From assembly GCA_017395635.1 (NCBI GenBank), contig JAFQOE010000009.1:1-53774 (forward strand): a stretch of DNA of 53,774 nucleotides. Direction: 5' to 3'. How positions within the stretch are numbered: position 1 is the first letter of the stretch; every line of letters begins with the position of its first letter. The notes beneath the pieces are model-generated. The model was not told where the DNA came from, did not search any database, and saw only the letters and a program-made list of their open reading frames with translations. The DNA is from Lachnospiraceae bacterium. GTDB taxonomy: Bacteria > Bacillota > Clostridia > Lachnospirales > Lachnospiraceae. Both the position numbers and the translations under genes were made by a program. Of the stretch, positions 25,613 to 35,294 are shown in pieces.

Positions 25613-26365
25613 TCATGCCAGATTTTTCATTTTGTAAATCAAATACAATATAGCAAACACCAACGGCTGATGCAGCATATAAACCAACAAAGAATGACGC
25701 CCTAACCATTCCAACCACCTGTATTTACCTGTTTCAACCTTTTCTAACAAGTTCCCTTTCATCACAATTCCATATAAAAAGTATCCTGTCATAAACAGAA
25801 AAAACCATGGAATAACAGAAAAATAGTCTGCAGAGAAAAATCCCGGTTTCATAAATCCCAAATAAGTTGTGAAATCATTAAGATACCAAGACTCCGGCAC
25901 ACGCAACAGATTCCAATTTTCAAATCCGAGGTATCCGTAATTAACATTTCTTGTCACAACAAACAAAATAAATGCTACCACAACACCTATCTCTCTATTC
26001 TGGTGCGCAAACCATTTATCCAACAAAATCATAAGAAGCATACAACTTCCCAAAAGAGTCAATATCCCAAAGATAATTACACCGCTTGGCATAAATAATT
26101 TGGTCACTATTGTAATAATGCATCCGGCTGCAAATACAGTTAATCCGCGTCGCCATTTCTTTCTGCCAAAATTCCAACAAAAACCCGAAAGCAGAATAAA
26201 GAGCCAACATATACTCTGTTGCCAAAAATATGCAAAATCTGACTGAAACCACTTCCAATCAAGACCAAAGATATATACTAAATCCCATGTTCCATGATAC
26301 AATATCATACTTATTAAGTTGATGCCTCGCAGACAATCCAAACCTGCATACCTTTTTTGATTCAT
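25613..26365 (-). CDS. DUF1624 (HGSNAT-like) membrane acyltransferase
   Basis: This 250-residue protein with about seven membrane helices opens RYAGLDCLRGINLISMILYHGTWDL, the signature of the heparan-alpha-glucosaminide N-acetyltransferase-like family (DUF1624), with the family His in LYHG. The C-terminal LEWLGRHSLLVYMLHQP motif is also typical of membrane acyltransferases. It probably moves acyl groups onto a cell-surface sugar; the acceptor is unknown. It stands alone. Confidence 0.85.
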   Translation of the reverse strand: MNQKRYAGLDCLRGINLISMILYHGTWDLVYIFGLDWKWFQSDFAYFWQQSICWLFILLSGFCWNFGRKKWRRGLTVFAAGCIITIVTKLFMPSGVIIFGILTLLGSCMLLMILLDKWFAHQNREIGVVVAFILFVVTRNVNYGYLGFENWNLLRVPESWYLNDFTTYLGFMKPGFFSADYFSVIPWFFLFMTGYFLYGIVMKGNLLEKVETGKYRWLEWLGRHSLLVYMLHQPLVFAILYLIYKMKNLA

Positions 26366-26602
26366 GAGTTAACTAACCTCTATTCATATTTTTCTTCATT
26401 ACGTTATATGATGACTCACACCACTCAAGTATATTGTCCTATCCTAAGCAATGACACATCATTTATATTCTACAACAGCGTTTAAGAATACGCACGCATA
26501 ATATTATAATCTGATTCATGACTTTTCTTCATGACTTATTCATGAGAATTCTTCACTTTTACCGATTTGTCCACATATATTTTCACATATTCACATATTT
26601 GC

Positions 26603-26631
26603 TTGCAACAATTACAACTTCTGTGTATAAT
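26603..26631 (+). promoter_or_regulatory. Promoter of the CofE-like gene
   Basis: TTGCAA (26603-26608) and TATAAT (26626-26631) have an ideal 17-base spacer, about 95 bases before the start codon. The rest of the 361-base gap from 26366 holds repeated TTCATGAC-type words but no ORF or clear hairpin. Confidence 0.72.
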
Positions 26632-26726
26632 AATTATGCATTTTTTTGTAAGCTTTCAATGTGTGAAAACCATTATTTTGCATTACAAACAGATGCACTA
26701 TACTTTAAGAATGAAGGTACATGTTT

Positions 26727-27917
26727 ATGGAAAGAAAAGTAGGAACTATATCACGTGGTATTCGTTGTCCAATCATCAGAGAAGGGGACAACTTAGTAGA
26801 CATCGCTGTAACAAGTGTTATGGAAGCTGCCCAAAGCGAAGGATATGCATTCAGAAACCGCGACGTTGTTGCATTAACAGAATCCATCGTTGCCCGTGCA
26901 CAGGGTAACTACGCATCAGTACAGGATATCGCAGCAGACGTTAAGGCTAAGTTAGGTGGAGAGACAATTGGTGTTATCTTCCCTATCCTTTCTCGTAATC
27001 GCTTTGCAATCTGCCTTAAAGGTATTGCAATGGGTGCAAAGAAAGTGGTTTTGATGTTAAGCTACCCAAGCGATGAAGTTGGTAATGCACTTTTGACTTA
27101 TGACCAGTTAGATGATGCAGGTATCAATCCATATACAGATGTTTTAACTCTAGAAAGATATCGTGAATTATTCGGTGAAAACAAACACGAATTTACAGGC
27201 GTTGATTATGTTCAGTACTATTCAGATATTATTACAGAAGCTGGTGCAGAAGTTGAAGTTATCTTCGCAAACCAGGCTAAAACAATCTTAAATTACACAG
27301 ACAGTGTGTTGACATGTGACATCCACACAAGAAAGAGAACCAAACGTCTCTTATTAGAAGGTGGTGCAAAAGCTGTATGTGGTATGGATGATATCCTTAC
27401 AAGCTCAGTAAACGGCAGTGGTTATAATAAAAACTACGGTTTACTTGGTTCTAATAAGTCAACCGAAGACACAATCAAGTTATTCCCAAGAGAGTGCCAA
27501 GGTTTAGTAGAGGATATTCAAGCCCAATTGCTTGAAAAAACCGGTAAACACGTTGAAGTTATGGTATACGGAGATGGTGCATTCAAAGATCCTCAAGGCA
27601 AGATTTGGGAGTTGGCTGATCCGGTTGTTTCTCCTGCATTTACAAGCGGACTTATCGGCACACCAAACGAGTTAAAGTTAAAGTATCTTGCAGATAATGA
27701 CTTTAAGGATTTAAGTGGTGCTGAATTAAAAGAAGCCATTGCTAAGAGTATCCAGTCAAAGGATGCAAACCTTGTAGGCAATATGGCATCTCAGGGTACT
27801 ACACCTAGACAGTTAACAGATTTAATCGGTTCACTTTGCGACCTTACAAGCGGTTCCGGTGATAAGGGTACGCCTATCATTCATATCCAAGGCTACTTCG
27901 ATAACTTTACAGATTAA
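26727..27917 (+). CDS. CofE-like coenzyme F420-0:L-glutamate ligase family protein
   Basis: This 396-residue protein matches the F420-0:gamma-glutamyl ligase (CofE) family widely found in Clostridia: PIIREGDNLVDI, DVVALTESIVARAQG, SRNRFAICLKGIAMGA and the late YGDGAFKDPQGKIWELADPV. In F420-producing organisms CofE adds glutamate to the cofactor. No other F420 gene is in the window and most gut Firmicutes lack the cofactor, so this homologue probably amidates something else (inference). The second ATG (26727) is nine bases after AAGG. Codon use is biased like carB, pointing to high expression. Confidence 0.85.
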   Translation: MERKVGTISRGIRCPIIREGDNLVDIAVTSVMEAAQSEGYAFRNRDVVALTESIVARAQGNYASVQDIAADVKAKLGGETIGVIFPILSRNRFAICLKGIAMGAKKVVLMLSYPSDEVGNALLTYDQLDDAGINPYTDVLTLERYRELFGENKHEFTGVDYVQYYSDIITEAGAEVEVIFANQAKTILNYTDSVLTCDIHTRKRTKRLLLEGGAKAVCGMDDILTSSVNGSGYNKNYGLLGSNKSTEDTIKLFPRECQGLVEDIQAQLLEKTGKHVEVMVYGDGAFKDPQGKIWELADPVVSPAFTSGLIGTPNELKLKYLADNDFKDLSGAELKEAIAKSIQSKDANLVGNMASQGTTPRQLTDLIGSLCDLTSGSGDKGTPIIHIQGYFDNFTD

Positions 27918-27979
27918 CAACTTTAAATTGCAGGATATCTTTTTACATCCGGTGTAGCCAAAAGAACACAATATCTATA

Positions 27980-28012
27980 GGCAATATCACAAAACTGTGA
28001 TATTGCCTTTTT
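27980..28012 (+). terminator. Terminator of the CofE-like gene
   Basis: GGCAATATCACA-AAAC-TGTGATATTGCC is a perfect 12-bp stem followed by TTTTTG. Confidence 0.93.
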
Positions 28013-28031
28013 GTAAAAACGGAGGGTGCTA

Positions 28032-29672
28032 ATGAAGAAATATACAGAAAAAACATATTGGCTTTTTTTGATAATCTTTACTTTTCTATTATTCATAATA
28101 TCATTCTCTTTCCATATCAACATCGAGAACAGAGAACAAAAAAACGGTTTCATTACAATCTCTGAATATCAAGTAGAAAACATTCCCGATCCTGCTACAC
28201 CACAAGGAATCCGACAAAGATATACTTTAAAACCAGATCTGTGCGAATCTTCCTTTTGCTATTTAGTATTTTACTCTGTTCATCAAGAAGTTACAATTTC
28301 CATAGATAATACGGTTGTCTATTCCATGAATGCAGATGAACTCAACCTTTTCGGACACACACCGGGTACTGTCTGGAATATTTTTCAACTGAACGAAACA
28401 GATCAAGGAAAAGAATTTCAGATTGATTTCACACCTATATACCCGTCTTCTATTGATATATTTCCAACACTATATTATGGTGATCGCTATGATATCATTC
28501 GCACATTATTGATACGTGATTTTCCTGCACTTTTGCTGAGTATTATTTCGGTGGTGGCCGGCATATTTTATATCGGTTTTACATTATACGCATCCAAAAA
28601 AGGCCATTCAGACAACAATCTTATTATGCTTGGTATGTTTGCCATTATGATTGGTTTATGGAAAATGTCAGACATGCTGATGTTTTCATTTCTAAGCGGA
28701 AATCATATTATATCCGCTTATCTTCCATTTTTCACACTACTACTTGCCTGTGTTCCTTATAATATTTTTATTCGCAATTTGCACTCCACCAGCAATCATT
28801 GGGCATGGAACATCCCTTGTATAACTTGCTATTTATGCATGCTTTTGGAAATTTTACTGCAAATACTACATATTGCAGATTTTAGAGAAACGCTTCTCCT
28901 TACACACATCTCTATTTTTGTAATGGTACTTGTTATTGTAATCATGCTAATTCACGAAATCCGCACATATGGTTGGAGCAAAAACATAACAAGAAATGTC
29001 TATTGCATTATGGGTTGTATCGTAGGACTTATAATCGATACTATCATTTATTATGCCACCAAAGCGCAAGGAACCCTATTATGCGGAATCTTCGGTTTTG
29101 TAATCTACATCTTTGTATTAGGATGCAGTTCCATGCAAGAAATACGAAAATTAATAGCGATTGGTCAAAAAGCAAAACAGTACCAAAAAATGGCATACCA
29201 TGACGAGATGACAGGTTTGTTTAATCGAACTGCATATACAGAATATATTGAAAAAGAAGATTTTTCTCCTGATCATATGATTGTAGCAATGTTTGATTTA
29301 AATAACCTCAAAAAATGCAATGACGAATTTGGACACGAGCAAGGAGATATTTATATTACTACTTGCGCAAAACTTATATCCGATAGTTTTGCAGATATCG
29401 GCAATTGTTATCGCATAGGTGGAGATGAATTCTGCGTATTAATGAACGATATCGATTGGGAGATTTGCAAAAACAGAGTTTCTGCATTTTACAACAAGAT
29501 AGAACATGCAAACAAGAAACGACCAATTTCTATGGATATGAAAGTTGCATGTGGATATGTCATGTACGACAAACAATTAGATTATAATATTCAAAGCACT
29601 ATCCGACGAGCAGATAAAATGATGTATAAAGAGAAATACTCCATGAAACAACAAAACAAAAATCCCCTATAA
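28032..29672 (+). CDS. Membrane GGDEF diguanylate cyclase (7TM sensor)
   Basis: This 546-residue protein has an N-terminal membrane helix, an extracytoplasmic domain of about 140 residues (about 30-170), about seven membrane helices (about 175-375) and a GGDEF domain (about 390-540). The active loop is RIGGDEFCVL, with FDLNNLKKCNDEFGHEQGD before it, so it should be an active c-di-GMP synthase. The layout recalls 7TMR-DISM sensors. The ATG at 28032 follows GGAGGGTGCTA. It begins just after the CofE terminator and is transcribed on its own. Confidence 0.9.
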   Translation: MKKYTEKTYWLFLIIFTFLLFIISFSFHINIENREQKNGFITISEYQVENIPDPATPQGIRQRYTLKPDLCESSFCYLVFYSVHQEVTISIDNTVVYSMNADELNLFGHTPGTVWNIFQLNETDQGKEFQIDFTPIYPSSIDIFPTLYYGDRYDIIRTLLIRDFPALLLSIISVVAGIFYIGFTLYASKKGHSDNNLIMLGMFAIMIGLWKMSDMLMFSFLSGNHIISAYLPFFTLLLACVPYNIFIRNLHSTSNHWAWNIPCITCYLCMLLEILLQILHIADFRETLLLTHISIFVMVLVIVIMLIHEIRTYGWSKNITRNVYCIMGCIVGLIIDTIIYYATKAQGTLLCGIFGFVIYIFVLGCSSMQEIRKLIAIGQKAKQYQKMAYHDEMTGLFNRTAYTEYIEKEDFSPDHMIVAMFDLNNLKKCNDEFGHEQGDIYITTCAKLISDSFADIGNCYRIGGDEFCVLMNDIDWEICKNRVSAFYNKIEHANKKRPISMDMKVACGYVMYDKQLDYNIQSTIRRADKMMYKEKYSMKQQNKNPL

Positions 29673-29710
29673 CTTCTCTAATACTTTCAATACAAATAAA
29701 TTTCCATGCA

Positions 29711-29761
29711 AAAGGTGTTACTTTCACTCTCCTATAACGGAGAGCGTAAGCAACACCTTCT
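29711..29761. terminator. Convergent terminator
   Basis: AAGGTGTTAC...CTCTCC pairs with GGAGAG...GCAACACCTT, giving a long hairpin. It serves the plus-strand GGDEF gene and the minus-strand Bat-type operon. Confidence 0.85.
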
Positions 29762-29763
29762 CT

Positions 29764-30516
29764 CTACCATATCAAACCATCTGAGTCAAAATCAAATTCA
29801 AAGTCAAACTCATTGTGTTGTTGCAAATTCTCTTGACGTTCCTTATTCGCCTTAGACTGTCTTTCCTTCATTTTCTTTTCAATATCTTCCTCAGACGAAT
29901 CCTCTTCCTGTTGTTTCTCTTCTGTTGTCTCTTCTTCTGTTGTCTCTTCTTCCGTCACCTCTTCTGTAGAAGCTTCTGTTTCTTCGGTAGAATCTGATTC
30001 CTTTTGATCTTCCGATTCGGATTGTTTTTGTTCTAACTCATTAATCATTGCTTCAATTTCTTCCCGCAACTGCTCAGCCTTCTTACTATGTCCTTCGCCT
30101 TCCGCCGTCGCGCAACCATTTTCCAACAAAACTTCTCTTGCCTCATAAAGGACTGTTAAACATTCATCTACATAAGTCGGATTTTGATACGAATCTTTGA
30201 TTGTAGCTAACATAGTAAGTGCTATATTAATACGAATAGCGCACTCCTTCTCTTCAGGTGGATTCTTCTTCAACGCCATATTATACGCCTCTATTGCATC
30301 CAGATAATTTTCTTTTTGATAACAAATATTACCCTTGTTATAGTAAGCAATATACGGCTCATTCCAATTAAATACCATAAGAGGTTCCACAATCATCGTA
30401 TAATTTGCATTTTTATAACAATATACTATTATTCCATTATAGACACAATTGAAAACCAGCTCAACACAAACCAGTAACATCATTATATAGATACCTATTA
30501 GAATTCTTTTCTTCAT
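29764..30516 (-). CDS. TPR membrane protein, BatC-like
   Basis: This 250-residue protein has an N-terminal membrane helix (ILIGIYIMMLLVCVELVF), a TPR pair (AYYNKGNICYQKENYLDAIEAYNMALKKNP) and a long acidic tail of repeated EETTEE and SEEDIEKK units ending FDFEFDFDSDGLIW. It is last in the operon behind two VWA proteins, where BatC or BatE-type TPR proteins sit in Bat operons. It probably scaffolds the VWA/MoxR complex at the membrane (inference). The low-complexity Glu/Thr tail will mislead similarity searches. Confidence 0.75.
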   Translation of the reverse strand: MKKRILIGIYIMMLLVCVELVFNCVYNGIIVYCYKNANYTMIVEPLMVFNWNEPYIAYYNKGNICYQKENYLDAIEAYNMALKKNPPEEKECAIRINIALTMLATIKDSYQNPTYVDECLTVLYEAREVLLENGCATAEGEGHSKKAEQLREEIEAMINELEQKQSESEDQKESDSTEETEASTEEVTEEETTEEETTEEKQQEEDSSEEDIEKKMKERQSKANKERQENLQQHNEFDFEFDFDSDGLIW

Positions 30517-30607
30517 GTTACAAGTACCCTTTCTTCCTTTATCATTTACTCGTAAATCCTCTCATGCAATCATCCAAACAACGAATTGACTGTTCTGCAT
30601 TTTCTTT

Positions 30608-31564
30608 TTACAAATAAACTACTTTCCTTTTATTACAAACGAAATCCCATACAAATAATAACATCAACGGTATTACAAACCAATAATAAATATCTGCGTA
30701 TCCTTCTTTTGATTCCATATCTTCCGTCATTTCTAGATTATTTGTCTTCCTTTGTAAATCCCTAATTTTGCTATCTAAATCTGACTGCTTACTCATGTGA
30801 ATATAGTCAATTCCGAAATCTGATGCAATACTTTTTAGGTTTTTCTCATCAATTTTGGATAATGCCAACTTATGATTATAATCACTGTCATAATAGTACA
30901 GATACTCTGCATCTTTTTCTTCCTCATAATAATTAATTGGTTTCATAGGAGCACCTTTTTCAGTTCCATAACCTAACACTGCCCCATCATCCACAAATTG
31001 CTTCAATCCATTATATGACTTTAACGCCTGACCACTGACAATTTCGCCATCGCTGACAAAGAAAACAATTCTATAATTATTTCTATCATCGTCCAACATC
31101 TTTTCCATGAACTCCATCGTTTCATTAAATGAGGTTCCTTTCGCTCGATACTCGCTCGGACCTCTCAAAATTCCGATTGTTTCTATTACCATATTGGCAT
31201 CCACGGTATATGGAACAAGTCTTTTTACAGTATTATCAAATGACACCACTGAATAAGATGCTCCCGGAAACTGCTCAATAATATACTGACAATCAGCCTT
31301 TACCGCATCCATTCGCCTGCCTTTATCACCATAATCTTCCGCCAACATGCTCAATGTGTTATCCAAAACAAACACGATATCCACCTTCGGCATCACAGTC
31401 GGTACATCTCCATCACGAACCATGATTCTTAGATTAATAACAAACAAAAGAATTACAATGAGAATCTGTCTTATATAATTCATCTTGCCTTTTCTCTTCA
31501 TAACCAGGAAGAGAATGCATATGATTGCCATCACCCATATAGGAATAATAGGGTTAATTATCAT
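30608..31564 (-). CDS. VWA-domain membrane protein (BatB-like)
   Basis: This 318-residue protein has two N-terminal membrane helices, a von Willebrand A domain (about 60-260) and a C-terminal helix. The MIDAS site reads FVLDNTLSM (Thr in place of the first Ser), with KGTSFNET and FVSDGEI as the second and third elements, so metal binding is plausible. It is fifth in the MoxR operon, 40 bases after the other VWA gene. Such paired VWA proteins occur in Bat operons, whose precise role (envelope stress, protein assembly) is unsettled. Confidence 0.85.
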   Translation of the reverse strand: MIINPIIPIWVMAIICILFLVMKRKGKMNYIRQILIVILLFVINLRIMVRDGDVPTVMPKVDIVFVLDNTLSMLAEDYGDKGRRMDAVKADCQYIIEQFPGASYSVVSFDNTVKRLVPYTVDANMVIETIGILRGPSEYRAKGTSFNETMEFMEKMLDDDRNNYRIVFFVSDGEIVSGQALKSYNGLKQFVDDGAVLGYGTEKGAPMKPINYYEEEKDAEYLYYYDSDYNHKLALSKIDEKNLKSIASDFGIDYIHMSKQSDLDSKIRDLQRKTNNLEMTEDMESKEGYADIYYWFVIPLMLLFVWDFVCNKRKVVYL

Positions 31565-31603
31565 GCTATACCTCCTAATGTACTGTATAATCTATCACAT
31601 TTA

Positions 31604-32620
31604 CTAGAATTTCAACTTTTTACATATTACAAAATACACACCAATACAAATCAACATCCATACGAATAACTCTTCCGGTCGATCTGTAATCTGAGTCTCT
31701 GTCTTCTTGACACCAACTAACGAATTCTGCGTTTTCTTAATATCTTCAACTAATTGGTCATAAGCTTTCGGTGCTGTGTTCTTATAGTAACCACCACCGG
31801 TACTCTCCACCGCAAGCTTAAACACATTCTCATCCGTCACCTTTTTGGGTGCAATCGCAAATACCTTCACTTCATTTTTTTTGCAAAGTTCTGCTGCTTG
31901 CTCCAGCGACACGCAAGGATCACCATACAATTCATTATCTGTTGTAAAAATAATCATTCTCGAACGATCTTTATTGTTCTCCAAATCAGGAAAACTGTAT
32001 AGTGCAGATGCTAACCCATCCCCAATTAGAGAACTACCTTCATCAGCCAAAGTTCCCTCATATATGTAATAAAAAAGATCCCAATCCGTATCATTATTTA
32101 AAATGTCCCAATCATCTCCCTGGGCAATATTATTTTTGAAACACTTCTCTAACGTGTCCAATGTTTCTAATACATATTGATAATCATTTGTCAACGGAAC
32201 AAGCAGTACAGACTGACCGTTAAAAATAGTGATTCCAAATCTCTCACCATCCAGCTCTTCTACAACCTTCTTTAACTTATCGCACATGTCCAGATTAAGT
32301 TCATCTACCGAACTTGAAACATCCATACAAAGGAAGATATCACGATTATGAATTTCCGGACTGATTGATTCAACCTTAGCCGGTCTTGATAACATTACAA
32401 AACCGATACCAACAGCCACCAGAATACTTGACATCGCTAATCTGCACAAAATCTTGTACTCTCTATACAATTTTTTAAAACACTCCGTCTCTTCAATAAG
32501 ACTAGTATTGGCTACTCTCTTACCATTCTGATATTTCTGTTTCTTTTTGAACCGTAGTAAACATAGAATAATTATAACCGGTACACCAATATACAAAACC
32601 CATGGGTTCATTAATGCCAT
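31604..32620 (-). CDS. VWA-domain membrane protein (BatA-like)
   Basis: This 338-residue protein has an N-terminal helix pair (NPWVLYIGVPVIIILCLLRF and a second near 65-80), a VWA domain (about 95-290) with an intact MIDAS (CMDVSSSV, GSSLIGDG, FTTDNE) and a final helix (EELFVWMLICIGVYFVI). Its ATG overlaps the end of the upstream small membrane gene by about ten bases. It pairs with the next VWA protein as in BatA/BatB. Confidence is good on the domain and moderate on Bat assignment. Confidence 0.87.
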   Translation of the reverse strand: MALMNPWVLYIGVPVIIILCLLRFKKKQKYQNGKRVANTSLIEETECFKKLYREYKILCRLAMSSILVAVGIGFVMLSRPAKVESISPEIHNRDIFLCMDVSSSVDELNLDMCDKLKKVVEELDGERFGITIFNGQSVLLVPLTNDYQYVLETLDTLEKCFKNNIAQGDDWDILNNDTDWDLFYYIYEGTLADEGSSLIGDGLASALYSFPDLENNKDRSRMIIFTTDNELYGDPCVSLEQAAELCKKNEVKVFAIAPKKVTDENVFKLAVESTGGGYYKNTAPKAYDQLVEDIKKTQNSLVGVKKTETQITDRPEELFVWMLICIGVYFVICKKLKF

Positions 32621-33102
32621 TCTCTTATTACCATCCTTGTCTTATTCATTGTATCGTAAATACTACCATCCTTATCCAGTGAAAATTCCGGTGCATAACA
32701 CTCTTCAATCACTGAAGATACACTTGGCATATTCAGTCGTTCAATTTCGTTCAATGTGAAATTATGAACCTTCATACCTGTCAACTCGTATACAAAACGT
32801 CTCAAAATCACACTGAGTTTCTGATACGCTTTTCGATTTGACAATTTACCAGTATGACATTGATTCTCCAAATCATCTATCATAGCACAATATTTTTGTT
32901 TAATCTGTTCTCCTGTCAGTTGCGTTTTCTGTGGCAATGGCTCTTGAACCGGCACAGGTCGTTCCACAACTTTCTTCTTATTTCGCATCTTCAAGAATAC
33001 AAGCAATCCGACAACTCCAATTAATATCACTAACATGGTCACACCCACCGTCAACCATACGGAATAGGAAAACATGTCTTGTAATTCAACTGTTATAGGC
33101 AT
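32611..33102 (-). CDS. Small single-helix membrane protein of the MoxR operon
   Basis: This 163-residue protein has one membrane helix (VWLTVGVTMLVILIGVVGLLVFL) followed by a basic/proline linker (RPVPVQEPLPQK) and a soluble helical domain (AYQKLSVILRRFVYELTG, FTLNEIERL). Position and layout match the DUF4381-like proteins found between DUF58 and VWA genes. The ATG at 33102 is eight bases after GGGAGG; the longer reading has no ribosome site. Its role is unknown, possibly linking the cytoplasmic DUF58/MoxR parts to the membrane VWA proteins. Confidence 0.7.
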   Translation of the reverse strand: MPITVELQDMFSYSVWLTVGVTMLVILIGVVGLLVFLKMRNKKKVVERPVPVQEPLPQKTQLTGEQIKQKYCAMIDDLENQCHTGKLSNRKAYQKLSVILRRFVYELTGMKVHNFTLNEIERLNMPSVSSVIEECYAPEFSLDKDGSIYDTMNKTRMVIREWH

Positions 33103-33180
33103 ATTCAAACCTCCCATTATAATGGTTATTCTTTTCTCTTGTCTTTTTAACAATCAACCATCATTCTTATGCATCCTACT

Positions 33181-34092
33181 TTACCGACTATTTGCGTACC
33201 GATGACCTTCTAACAACTCTACAATTTTATCTATCATCTCTTCTTCGCTGTCAATCTCTGTACTAATAATCCGATACTGTAGCAACTTATTTTCATTCTC
33301 ATCATCCAGTTTCTGTTTCACTTCCTGTTCCATCTTGATTAGTTTTTTATTTTTTAAAATAAACTCTGGAACATAGGTATTTTTCTCCATATTAAATGAA
33401 GTTTGAACCTTCTTGTTCTTTTTTCTATCTGCCATTCCCGCATCTGTATATTCTACATCTCCAATGCGAACAAAAAGAACATCATGCCTTCCCACTAATT
33501 TCTTTAACGTGCTACTGCTAACATCGCGAATGCCCGTTGCATCACTAATGACAAAAATAATCATTTTCCGCCTGATATTCTTAACAATATAATTTAGATT
33601 TTTTTCCAAATTCGAATTATATCCTTCAAATTGTTCCTTATCATAAGTTGTAAGAATACGCTCAATATTATGCATTCCCATTCGCAGTGGATGATACTGA
33701 ATCATACCGTTACGGTTATATAATGCTCCCACATTATCGCCGTTTTTCGCAGCAAGATAGCCAACAATCCCACCTACATTTAATGCTAAGTCTTTCTTAA
33801 TCTCCATGCCCTTACTGTGAGCCATCATTTTCTTCCCGGAGTCCCACACAATCAAAATATTGTGTTTCTTTTCGGCAATATAACGTTTCACAAGCATTTT
33901 TCCACTTCTTGAAGATGCTTTCCAGTCAATATCACGAATATTATCGCCCGGTATATACTCTCTCAAATTCTCGAAGTCTAATCCATTTCCTTGATAAATG
34001 GACTTATACGAACCATCAAAGAGATTACTACTCTTCTTGCTTGCGTATATATTCACTTTTGCTCTAATTTTCGTCACATAATTCATTATCAT
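33181..34092 (-). CDS. DUF58-domain protein
   Basis: This 303-residue soluble protein carries the DUF58 signature LREYIPGDNIRDIDWKASSR, followed by a VWA-like region (ILIVWDSGKKM ... MIIFVISDATG). DUF58 proteins are nearly always encoded beside MoxR AAA+ ATPases, as here, where the start overlaps the MoxR stop by four bases. It probably acts as an adaptor for the MoxR ATPase. Two membrane helices found in many DUF58 proteins are absent. Confidence 0.9.
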   Translation of the reverse strand: MIMNYVTKIRAKVNIYASKKSSNLFDGSYKSIYQGNGLDFENLREYIPGDNIRDIDWKASSRSGKMLVKRYIAEKKHNILIVWDSGKKMMAHSKGMEIKKDLALNVGGIVGYLAAKNGDNVGALYNRNGMIQYHPLRMGMHNIERILTTYDKEQFEGYNSNLEKNLNYIVKNIRRKMIIFVISDATGIRDVSSSTLKKLVGRHDVLFVRIGDVEYTDAGMADRKKNKKVQTSFNMEKNTYVPEFILKNKKLIKMEQEVKQKLDDENENKLLQYRIISTEIDSEEEMIDKIVELLEGHRYANSR

Positions 34093-35078
34093 GGTGTCTG
34101 TATTGCTCCTACAATCGCATTAATAATCTGTTCTTCATTCACTCCATCTGCCACTGCCGCATAATTCAATGAAATTCGATGTCTCAACACACTCTGAATC
34201 AAAGTTTTCACATCATCCGGAGTTACGTAATTTCTACAACGCATTAAAGCTATGGCTTTCGAAACCTCCATCAATGCAATCGCACCTCTGGTACTCGCTC
34301 CCATAGTAATGTATTCGGCTAAGTCCGGTGCAATAAATTTCTTTGGATATCTGGTTGCATCAATAATAGAAACTATATATTTCTTGATTGCATCATCTAT
34401 GTAAACTCTCTTTGTCAGTTCCTGCAAATAACGCACATCTTCTAATGCTGCAACTGCCTGCTGTGTCTTGAATACATCTTTTTCCATACGGTTCAAAATT
34501 TCGAATTCCTGATCCGGATTTGGATATGTTAAGTTCTCCTTCAACAAGAAACGGTCCAACTGTGCTTCTGCCAATAAATAAGTTCCTTCCTGTTCAATTG
34601 GATTCTGCGTTGCAATAACAGTAAAAATCTCTGGCATCGGATAAAGCTCTCCACCAATCGTAACTTGTTGCTCCTGCATTACCTCTAGCATCGCACTCTG
34701 TGTTTTTGCACTAGAACGGTTAATCTCATCTAACAATACAAAATTCGCACATACCGGACCCAATTTTGTTTCAAACGAATTGGTTGTATAATTCAAAATC
34801 TGTGTTCCTATAATATCACTTGGTAACAAATCCGGTGTACACTGGATTCGTGAAAAACTTCCATTAACTGCTTCCGTCATTGTTTTCGCTGCAGTAGTCT
34901 TCGCAAGACCGGGAACTGACTCTAACAAAATATGTCCGTTACAAAGAATCGCAGCCAAGAGAGACATTCCAAGTCTTTCCTGCCCTACCATTTTTCCATA
35001 ATAATAGGTTGTAATTTTATTAAAAATCTCTTTCGCTCTGTCAATTTCCTGCTGGGTAATTTTTGTATTACTTTCCAT
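34089..35078 (-). CDS. MoxR-family AAA+ ATPase
   Basis: This 329-residue AAA+ ATPase is first in a six-gene operon. Walker A reads SVPGLAKTTA, Walker B FVLLDEINRSSAKTQ, sensor 1 VIATQNPIEQEGTY and the arginine finger region LAEAQLDRF. The C-terminal lid has TRGAIALMEVSKAIALMRCRNYVTPDD. MoxR proteins work as chaperone-like remodelers of partner complexes, usually with VWA proteins; here two are encoded downstream. GGAGG lies 11-12 bases before the ATG, slightly long. Confidence 0.93.
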   Translation of the reverse strand: MESNTKITQQEIDRAKEIFNKITTYYYGKMVGQERLGMSLLAAILCNGHILLESVPGLAKTTAAKTMTEAVNGSFSRIQCTPDLLPSDIIGTQILNYTTNSFETKLGPVCANFVLLDEINRSSAKTQSAMLEVMQEQQVTIGGELYPMPEIFTVIATQNPIEQEGTYLLAEAQLDRFLLKENLTYPNPDQEFEILNRMEKDVFKTQQAVAALEDVRYLQELTKRVYIDDAIKKYIVSIIDATRYPKKFIAPDLAEYITMGASTRGAIALMEVSKAIALMRCRNYVTPDDVKTLIQSVLRHRISLNYAAVADGVNEEQIINAIVGAIQTP

Positions 35079-35294
35079 TCTTTTAAATATCCTCCTTCAT
35101 CATCACGACCATATCATTGTCGCCTGTACACATATTCTACAACATAATATCACAAATAGTTGCAAAGAAGATAATATTTTATTAATCTGTCGTGGCTTTT
35201 ACACTCGTTTACACCCGATGATACATTAACACCTAGAAAAACAATTTCTGATATGATAAAATAGTGACACTTATTGTTGTAGAGGAGATACTAT

